Shown piece after piece: positions 34,237-39,195 of a stretch of 39,195 bases of DNA. The translations under genes were made by a program, and so were the position numbers. Under the pieces are notes generated by a model, which was given only the letters and a program-made list of their open reading frames with translations, was not told the DNA's origin and searched no databases. How positions within the stretch are numbered: the stretch's first letter is position 1; each line of letters starts with the position of its first letter. The DNA lies in the NCBI GenBank assembly GCA_035301545.1, contig DATGUA010000067.1, positions 1 to 39,195 on the forward strand. Direction: 5' to 3'. The stretch comes from DATGUA01 sp035301545 (GTDB lineage: Bacteria; Bacillota; Clostridia; Tissierellales; Tissierellaceae).

Positions 34237-34677
34237 GTGGAGAATAATTATATGAAGTTAGAGTTTCTAAGTAAATCAAATAATGAATCCTTTTCAAGAG
34301 TTGTAGTAGCAGCATTTGCTTCTCAATTAGATCCTACTTTAGAAGAATTATCTGATATAAAGACTGCTGTATCAGAAGCTGTAACAAATGCTATAATTCA
34401 TGGATATGAATACGGGGAAGGAACAATTATTATAGAATCAATGATAAAAGATCAAAATATAGAGATAATAATAAGAGACTCTGGAAAGGGAATCAATGAT
34501 TTAGATAAAGCTATGGAACCTTTCTTTACTTCGAAACCTGATTTAGAACGTTCAGGTATGGGTTTTACTGTAATGGAAACTTTTATGGATGATTTAAAAG
34601 TAGAAAGTGGAAAAGAAACAGGAACAGTTATAAAAATGATGAAAAAGATAAAGAGTCTCGATGTCGAGGAGAGATAA
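34237..34677 (+). CDS. spoIIAB: anti-sigma F factor and kinase SpoIIAB
   Basis: A 146-residue GHKL-fold serine kinase that binds sigma-F and phosphorylates SpoIIAA. It has LEFLSKSNNESFSR, the N box SEAVTNAIIHGYE, G1 RDSGKGIND, and ERSGMGFTVMETFMDD, all close to B. subtilis. GTG at 34237 is preferred because AAGAGGTGA (34223-34231) is correctly spaced; GTG at 34228 lies within that ribosome site. ATG at 34252 is an alternative. It ends 2 bases before sigF. Confidence 0.96.
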   Translation: MENNYMKLEFLSKSNNESFSRVVVAAFASQLDPTLEELSDIKTAVSEAVTNAIIHGYEYGEGTIIIESMIKDQNIEIIIRDSGKGINDLDKAMEPFFTSKPDLERSGMGFTVMETFMDDLKVESGKETGTVIKMMKKIKSLDVEER

Positions 34678-34679
34678 AT

Positions 34680-35438
34680 ATGAGTATGGGAATGGCTAAA
34701 AATAAATTATTATCTCATGATGAGACAATGTTATTAATAGAAAAAGCCCAAAAGGGAGATTATGAGGCTAAAGAAAAACTTGTGGAACATAATATAGGAT
34801 TGATTGGATCCGTATTGAAAAGATTCACAAATAGAGGATATGATTCGGAGGATTTATTTCAAATTGGAAGTATAGGATTGATAAAGGCAATTGACAAATT
34901 TGATACTTCTTTTAAAGTTAAATTTTCAACCTATGCAGTGCCTATGATAATGGGAGAAATTAGGAGATTTCTAAGAGATGATGGATTAATAAAAGTAAGT
35001 AGATCTCTAAAACAAACTGCAGGACAAGTTAGACAAACAGAAGAAAGATTGTCTAAAGAGCTAAATAGAGATCCTACTATTCAAGAAATATCAGATGAAA
35101 TAGGTATACCTAAAGAAGAAATAGCAGCAGCATTAGAAGCTTCTTATCATCCTGAGTACTTAGAAAGTGTAATACATCAAGATGATGGTGCGCCATTATA
35201 TTTAATAGATAAAATTAGTGCAGAAGATGATGAACATGAGGATATGATAGATAATATTTTTCTCAAAGAAATACTATCTAAATTGAGTCCGAGAGATAGA
35301 CAGGTAATAATTCTAAGATATTTTAAAGATCAAACTCAAACAGAAGTAGCTAAGGTTTTAGGAATTTCCCAGGTTCAAGTATCAAGAATTGAGAAAAGAA
35401 TAATTGAAGAAATGAAACTATCGGTAAAAAAGGCATAA
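34680..35438 (+). CDS. sigF: sporulation sigma factor SigF
   Basis: A 252-residue sigma factor, the first forespore-specific one. Region 2 contains GYDSEDLFQIGSIGLIKAID and STYAVPMIMGEIRRFLRDDG, region 3 LNRDPTIQEISDEIGI, and region 4 the helix-turn-helix QTEVAKVLGISQVQVSRIEK. The N-terminus starts with KNKLLSHDET, matching SigF rather than SigG. Its stop codon is at the edge of the stem of the following terminator. Confidence 0.96.
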   Translation: MSMGMAKNKLLSHDETMLLIEKAQKGDYEAKEKLVEHNIGLIGSVLKRFTNRGYDSEDLFQIGSIGLIKAIDKFDTSFKVKFSTYAVPMIMGEIRRFLRDDGLIKVSRSLKQTAGQVRQTEERLSKELNRDPTIQEISDEIGIPKEEIAAALEASYHPEYLESVIHQDDGAPLYLIDKISAEDDEHEDMIDNIFLKEILSKLSPRDRQVIILRYFKDQTQTEVAKVLGISQVQVSRIEKRIIEEMKLSVKKA

Positions 35439-35454
35439 TTTATGCCTTTTTTTA
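35428..35454 (+). terminator. intrinsic terminator after sigF
   Basis: AAAAGGCATA (35428-35437) pairs with TATGCCTTTT (35441-35450), three-base loop, then TTT. It separates spoIIA from the spoVA unit. Confidence 0.8.
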
Positions 35455-35460
35455 TTTGTT

Positions 35461-35489
35461 GTATTAAATAAAAAATACTGGAAATAATA
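35461..35489 (+). promoter_or_regulatory. predicted sigma-G/sigma-F promoter of the spoVA unit
   Basis: GTATT (35461-35465, four of five to the -35 GHATR), a 17-base spacer and AATAATA (35483-35489, six of seven to CATnnTA). In B. subtilis spoVA is sigma-G dependent. Confidence 0.45.
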
Positions 35490-35510
35490 GAGTCATGAAG
35501 GAGAGATATT

Positions 35511-35672
35511 ATGAAAATATACAATTTAAATAAAAAGTTTATTTTGATTAGTTTCATAATTTTTATATCCATCTTATTTTATTTATCGATAAAGAATAGT
35601 AATAAAGATGTAGAACCTCCTAAGAAGGCAATTTTTGTTATGGAAATTAGAGAGGGGGAATTTACATTATGA
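35511..35672 (+). CDS. small single-pass membrane protein before spoVAA (53 residues)
   Basis: Not a recognised family. The 53-codon ORF starts with ATG at 35511 after AAGGAG with a 7-base gap, a strong ribosome site. It encodes a basic N-terminus (MKIYNLNKK), one membrane helix at about 10-27 (FILISFIIFISILFYLSI) and a charged tail of about 26 residues (NSNKDVEPPKK, MEIREGEFTL). Its stop overlaps the spoVAA start as ATGA, implying translational coupling. A separate promoter lies just upstream. It may be a sporulation membrane peptide acting with the SpoVA channel; this is inference from position only. Confidence 0.65.
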   Translation: MKIYNLNKKFILISFIIFISILFYLSIKNSNKDVEPPKKAIFVMEIREGEFTL

Positions 35673-36289
35673 AGAAAGAAAAAGTGTTTATATTATTAGA
35701 AGAAAAATTTTCATCTGATTTAGATTATAATATTTTAATAAAAGATGTAGGAACTGTATATTGTAAAGATGATAAGATACAGGAAAAAGTAGAGAATTTA
35801 AAATTAATGAGAACTAAAAAGGAAGAAGATTGGGATTATATAGAAAAGACTCAGATTATAAATAAAGTATTATCTTATGGGCCACAATTAGATGTAGATA
35901 TTTTAGGTGCAGATGATATTATAATTGAAATTAAATCTAATGAAACTGATAGTGGAATACTACATTATATGAAAGTTATATTTATTTGTTTAGTACTATT
36001 TTTTGGTGCAGGTATAGCTATAATAAACTTTTATGAAGACGTAGATATGATTCCATCTTTAAATAAGATTTATTACTCTTTGACTGGTGTAAATAAAAAG
36101 AAACCTTTAACTTTTTTGATTCCTTATACTATAGGTTTAGGACTTGGAGTAATTATGTTTTTTAGTAGATCTATAGGGTCAAATAAGAAGAATAAAAAAG
36201 AACCAGGACCAATGGAACTGGAAATGTATATGTATGATTCAGATGTGGAAGATTATGTCTTACAAGATATAAAAAAGGAAGAAGAATAA
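35669..36289 (+). CDS. spoVAA: stage V sporulation protein AA
   Basis: A 206-residue component of the SpoVA channel region, which moves dipicolinic acid into the forespore and out at germination. The first 95 residues are soluble (KVFILLEEKFSSD onward), followed by two membrane segments (about 106-126 and 148-166) and an acidic cytoplasmic tail ending DIKKEEE. The gene begins within the 3' end of the 53-codon ORF and is followed by spoVAB after 13 bases. Homologous AA and AB are not present in every clostridial spoVA operon. Confidence 0.85.
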   Translation: MKKEKVFILLEEKFSSDLDYNILIKDVGTVYCKDDKIQEKVENLKLMRTKKEEDWDYIEKTQIINKVLSYGPQLDVDILGADDIIIEIKSNETDSGILHYMKVIFICLVLFFGAGIAIINFYEDVDMIPSLNKIYYSLTGVNKKKPLTFLIPYTIGLGLGVIMFFSRSIGSNKKNKKEPGPMELEMYMYDSDVEDYVLQDIKKEEE

Positions 36290-36302
36290 GTTGAGGTGTA
36301 AT

Positions 36303-36713
36303 ATGATAGGAAATGTAGTTGTAGTATTAATAGCATTAGGTGGAGGTGCAGTAGCTGGAGCAGCATTATCTGCGTTCATTACTTTAATCAAATTAATACC
36401 TCAAATGAGTCAAATGACAGAGACTCAAAAGTCTATAAAAACATATGAAATTGTATTTACCATTGGAACTGTTATATTTACTATAGCTTATTTTAGTGAT
36501 TCAAACTTAGGATTATCTAAGATAATAGCTATTATAATAGGAACATTTATTGGAATATTTGTAGGTTTGTTTTCTTCAGCTTTAGCAGAAGTATTAAATA
36601 TTATTCCAATTCTGACTAAGAAATTAGGAATGAGAGAAGAAATAAATTATATAATCTATGTTTTATTATTTGGAAGATTAGTAGGTTCAGTTTATTATTG
36701 GATTTATTTTTAA
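36303..36713 (+). CDS. spoVAB: stage V sporulation protein AB
   Basis: A 136-residue membrane protein with about four helices, beginning MIGNVVVVLIALGGGAVAGAA and containing RLVGSVYYWIYF at the end. It belongs to the SpoVAB family of the spore dipicolinate channel operon. The ATG at 36303 follows GAGGTG; a TTG at 36291 in frame lies upstream of that site. The gene lies between spoVAA and spoVAC. Confidence 0.85.
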   Translation: MIGNVVVVLIALGGGAVAGAALSAFITLIKLIPQMSQMTETQKSIKTYEIVFTIGTVIFTIAYFSDSNLGLSKIIAIIIGTFIGIFVGLFSSALAEVLNIIPILTKKLGMREEINYIIYVLLFGRLVGSVYYWIYF

Positions 36714-36734
36714 TAGAGTGATGGAGGTTTAATT

Positions 36735-37178
36735 ATGGACAAATTAAATAGAAAAGATTATGAATTGTATGTTGATGAAAAAATACCTGAACCCACATAT
36801 GCTAAAAATATGTTTTTTGCTTTTATAATTGGTGGAGGTATTTGCGTATTAGGTCAAATAATCATGAACTATTTGAGAAAACAAGGATTTAATGAAGATA
36901 TGGTATCTACAGGAGCATCTATAACCTTAGTTTTTCTAAGTTCTTTATTGACTGGTTTAGGAATATATGACAAGATTGGAAAAATTGGAGGAGCAGGAGC
37001 TACTGTACCTATTACCGGATTTGCAAATGCAATAGTAGCACCAGCTATGGAATTTAAGAGTGAGGGATTTATATTTGGTGTAGCTGCAAATATGTTTATG
37101 ATAGCAGGACCGGTATTAGTATATGGGATAGGAACTTCTACTATAATAGCTTTATTAAGTATATTATTTAAAAAATAG
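36735..37178 (+). CDS. spoVAC: stage V sporulation protein AC
   Basis: A 147-residue membrane protein, one of the essential channel parts; SpoVAC of B. subtilis acts as a mechanosensitive-like channel for dipicolinate. It has a soluble N-terminus (DYELYVDEKIPEPTYAKN) and about four helices; GGAGATVPITGFANAIVAPA is the conserved block shared with SpoVAE. Ribosome site GGAGG. Confidence 0.95.
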   Translation: MDKLNRKDYELYVDEKIPEPTYAKNMFFAFIIGGGICVLGQIIMNYLRKQGFNEDMVSTGASITLVFLSSLLTGLGIYDKIGKIGGAGATVPITGFANAIVAPAMEFKSEGFIFGVAANMFMIAGPVLVYGIGTSTIIALLSILFKK

Positions 37179-37186
37179 GTGATAAA

Positions 37187-38206
37187 ATGGCATTGAATAA
37201 AATAGGAAAAAGAACTATGAAATTAAAGAATCCTCCTTCTATATTAGGGACCTATAGTATAGTAGGATCTAAAGAAGGAAAAGGACCTTTAAAAGAATAT
37301 TTTGATGAAATATTAGAAGATGATTTAGTAGGTACAGATTCATGGGAAAAAGCAGAAAGTAAGATACAAGAAGATGCAATGAGAAGGGCAATAGATAAGA
37401 CTAAATTAAGGCTAAGAGATATGGATTATCTTATATCTGGAGATTTATTAAATCAGATTGTAGCTTCTGGATATGCAGCTAGACAGCTAGCAATTCCTTT
37501 TTTTGGATTGTATGGCGCATGTTCCACTATGTCAGAATCATTAGCTTTAGCAGCGATGCTAATAGATGGAGGATTTGCAGAAAATGTAGTCTGTGCAACT
37601 TCTAGTCATTTTTCTACTGCAGAAAGACAGTTTAGATTTCCGTTAGAGTATGCTGCTCAAAGAGAGTTTTCTTCACAATGGACTGTAACTGGGTCAGGAT
37701 CTACAATACTATCTTCTACTGGAACTGGTCCATATATTACTTATGTAACTCCAGGTAAGATTGTAGATCCAGGAATAAAAGATGTAGCAAATATGGGTGC
37801 AGCTATGGCACCGGCAGCTATGGACACATTAATCAATCATTTTCAAGATACTGGTTTTAAACCTAATGATTATGATTTAATAATTACTGGAGATTTAGGA
37901 TTAATAGGAAAATCTATAGTATTAGATATGATGAAAAAAGAGGGTTATGATTTAACTGGAGTATACACAGATTGCGGAGCAGAAATATTTGATCCAAAAT
38001 CACAAGATACTCATGCAGGAGGTAGTGGATGTGCTTGTTCAGCTGTTGTTCTTAATGGATATATAATAAAGGAAATGAAAAAGGGTGTATTTAAAAGAGT
38101 ACTATTTTTAGCTACAGGAGCATTACATTCTAAGTTAATAACACAGCAAGGCGAATCTATACCTTCTATAGGTCATGCAATTACTATAGATATAAATAAG
38201 GAGTAA
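37187..38206 (+). CDS. spoVAD: stage V sporulation protein AD
   Basis: A 339-residue soluble protein with a thiolase-like fold that binds dipicolinic acid at the channel. The N-terminus KIGKRTMKLKNPPSILG, then FGLYGACSTMSESLALAA, GSGSTILSSTGTGPYITYVT and DCGAEIF with HAGGSGCACSAV are family-typical. Length agrees with the family. The cysteines C-S-T and C-A-C have thiolase counterparts, but SpoVAD is not known as an enzyme. Confidence 0.96.
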   Translation: MALNKIGKRTMKLKNPPSILGTYSIVGSKEGKGPLKEYFDEILEDDLVGTDSWEKAESKIQEDAMRRAIDKTKLRLRDMDYLISGDLLNQIVASGYAARQLAIPFFGLYGACSTMSESLALAAMLIDGGFAENVVCATSSHFSTAERQFRFPLEYAAQREFSSQWTVTGSGSTILSSTGTGPYITYVTPGKIVDPGIKDVANMGAAMAPAAMDTLINHFQDTGFKPNDYDLIITGDLGLIGKSIVLDMMKKEGYDLTGVYTDCGAEIFDPKSQDTHAGGSGCACSAVVLNGYIIKEMKKGVFKRVLFLATGALHSKLITQQGESIPSIGHAITIDINKE

Positions 38207-38215
38207 GGTGATAAT

Positions 38216-38572
38216 ATGGATTATATTAGAGCATTTATAGTTGGAGGAATTATATGTCTAATAGGACAAATAATTTTAGATAGAACAAAACTTACGCCGG
38301 CACATATATTAGTATCTTTTTTGCTAGCTGGTGTAGTCTTAGGTGGACTAGGAATATATGAATATATTGCAGAAATAGGAGGAGCAGGAGCAACTATTCC
38401 AATTACAGGATTTGGATATGCTTTATCTCAAGGTGCAATAGAAGGAGCAAAAACCAAAGGAGTAATGGGGGCATTTACTGGAGGCTTAGAATTTACAGCA
38501 GGAGGAATTGCAGCTGCTATAATATTTGGATATATAATGGCTGTAGTTTTTAATCCAAAAACAAAAGACTAA
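38216..38572 (+). CDS. spoVAE: stage V sporulation protein AE (SpoVAEb)
   Basis: A 118-residue membrane protein related to SpoVAC, with the same GGAGATIPITGFGYALSQGA block (about residues 58-77) and three to four helices. It is essential with AC and AD for dipicolinate movement. It is the last gene of the operon: spoVAEa and spoVAF, present in B. subtilis, do not follow. Its last codons run into a terminator stem shared with the gene on the opposite strand. Confidence 0.94.
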   Translation: MDYIRAFIVGGIICLIGQIILDRTKLTPAHILVSFLLAGVVLGGLGIYEYIAEIGGAGATIPITGFGYALSQGAIEGAKTKGVMGAFTGGLEFTAGGIAAAIIFGYIMAVVFNPKTKD

Positions 38573-38595
38573 GGAAAAATCCTTAGTCTTTTTTA
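38563..38595. terminator. bidirectional intrinsic terminator between spoVAE and the penicillin-binding protein gene
   Basis: AAAAGACTAAGGA (38563-38575) pairs perfectly with TCCTTAGTCTTTT (38580-38592) with loop AAAA. T runs on both sides, seen in each direction, let it serve both converging genes. Confidence 0.88.
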
Positions 38596-38597
38596 TA

Positions 38598-39195
38598 TTA
38601 GGCATCATCTTCGGCACTATTGTTATCTTCATTTTCATCTTTGTCTTCATTTTCATCTTTGTCTTCATTTTCATCTTTATCTTCATTTTCATCTTTATCC
38701 TCATCATTACTACCATCTTCATCATTACTATCATCTTCATTTTTATCATTTGAGTCTGGCACGGTTGCATCATTGTTATTATTGCTGTTTTCGTTATTAT
38801 TTTCGTCTTTTTTATCACTGTCATTTTCATCTTCTTCGTTTTCTTCTTTATCGTCTTTATCTTTGTCTTTATCCTTATTCTTATCCTTATTCTTATCCTT
38901 ATCTTTATCTGATTTTGGAGGTTTAACACTTTTGCCTGTATGAATATCGCAATGTTTAGTTGGGACAGTTCCTTGGGCAAATATTTCACTAATTACAGAA
39001 GCATCGGAAGCCCTAGCACAATATCTATTAGCTAATAAACCTGATTTAGAACATACTTTAGCAGAAGTAATACCATCTGGTTTGCTAAAGCTATTTATAC
39101 CGTCTAAACCATTATGAATTTTAGTCATTGAATATTGCCAAAATCTAGCTGCAAGTCCACTACCTTGATTTAATTGAATCTTAGGAGAATCATTT
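38598..39195 (-). CDS. class A penicillin-binding protein, C-terminal part (5' end outside window)
   Basis: The frame is open to the window edge; about 199 residues are seen. It starts in the transpeptidase end GSGLAARFWQYSMTKIHNGL, a PBP1A-type landmark, then DGITSAKVCSKSGLLAN, CARASDASVISEIFAQGT and PTKHCDIH, the cysteine-bearing C-terminal module of Firmicute PBP1A. The last 110 or so residues are a very low-complexity acidic tail of D, E, N and K, including four copies of a six-residue unit (DKDENE). Class A PBPs polymerise and cross-link peptidoglycan outside the cell. It is the only gene coded on the - strand. Confidence 0.88.
   Translation of the reverse strand, partial: NDSPKIQLNQGSGLAARFWQYSMTKIHNGLDGINSFSKPDGITSAKVCSKSGLLANRYCARASDASVISEIFAQGTVPTKHCDIHTGKSVKPPKSDKDKDKNKDKNKDKDKDKDDKEENEEDENDSDKKDENNNENSNNNNDATVPDSNDKNEDDSNDEDGSNDEDKDENEDKDENEDKDENEDKDENEDNNSAEDDA
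38626..38697. repeat. four tandem 18-base repeats in the penicillin-binding protein tail
   Basis: Four direct copies of TCTTCATTTTCATCTTTG (the third and fourth end in A) run 38626-38643, 38644-38661, 38662-38679 and 38680-38697. On the coding strand they give a repeated acidic hexapeptide unit. Confidence 0.95.

Noticed and set aside
38626..38697. CRISPR-like repeats
   Set aside because: The 18-base units are directly adjacent with no spacers and are in frame with a protein tail.
38486..38989. Low-complexity frames on both strands over the acidic repeat region
   Set aside because: Their lysine/methionine or serine/leucine repeats are other-frame readings of the repeats; only the D/E/N/K frame continues into a recognisable protein.

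Overview
The window is AT-rich (roughly 28-30% G+C by eye), almost wholly coded on the + strand, and carries sporulation genes (spoIIA-sigF, spoVA, yqfC, yqfD). It therefore comes from an anaerobic, endospore-forming low-GC Firmicute of the class Clostridia in the broad sense. A Tissierellales-type organism is my best guess, but nothing visible fixes the genus. No phage, insertion sequence, CRISPR array or tRNA gene was seen.

Layout. 1-5.7 kb is accessory: the 3' end of an ABC-F ATPase gene, a G-rich intergenic block that may be a structured RNA ending in a strong terminator, an ABC-2 type exporter (permease, ATPase, permease), and an OmpR-type response regulator with its histidine kinase. 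The arrangement suggests an antibiotic or envelope-stress response module. 5.7-29.6 kb is a long conserved housekeeping block in almost the gene order of the Bacillus subtilis yqeT-yqfO region: prmA, rsmE, mtaB, a HIT gene, a SpoIIM-like gene, rpsU, a GNAT gene, nfeD, floA, a small membrane protein gene, yqfC, yqfD, phoH, ybeY, a dgkA-PAP2 fusion, cdd, era, recO, glyQ, glyS, a ccpN-like gene, ppsR, dgt, dnaG, rpoD, trmK and a nif3-like gene. yqeY and yqfF (pgpH) are not at their usual places. 29.6-33.8 kb holds a coiled-coil zinc-ribbon protein gene, the RNase P RNA gene with promoter and terminator, an MscS channel, a cation diffusion facilitator and a divergent folD. 33.8-38.6 kb is a forespore block: spoIIAA-spoIIAB-sigF behind a good sigma-H promoter match, then a 53-codon membrane-protein ORF and spoVAA-AB-AC-AD-AE. 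The window ends in a convergent gene on the - strand, the 3' part of a class A penicillin-binding protein with a long acidic repeat tail.

How the genes work together. The central block joins translation and RNA maturation (prmA, rsmE, mtaB, trmK, ybeY, era, rpsU, glyQS), replication and transcription initiation (dnaG, rpoD), membrane organisation (nfeD, floA), lipid-carrier recycling (the dgkA-PAP2 fusion) and carbon control (ccpN-like, ppsR). Intrinsic terminators divide it into several transcription units.

I found no clear new multi-gene system. The points most worth a second look are the FolD homologue that has lost two cyclohydrolase residues, the 53-codon ORF translationally coupled to spoVAA, the possible RNA near position 380-550, the dgkA-PAP2 fusion, the short leader before glyQ, and the repeat array before the ABC exporter.
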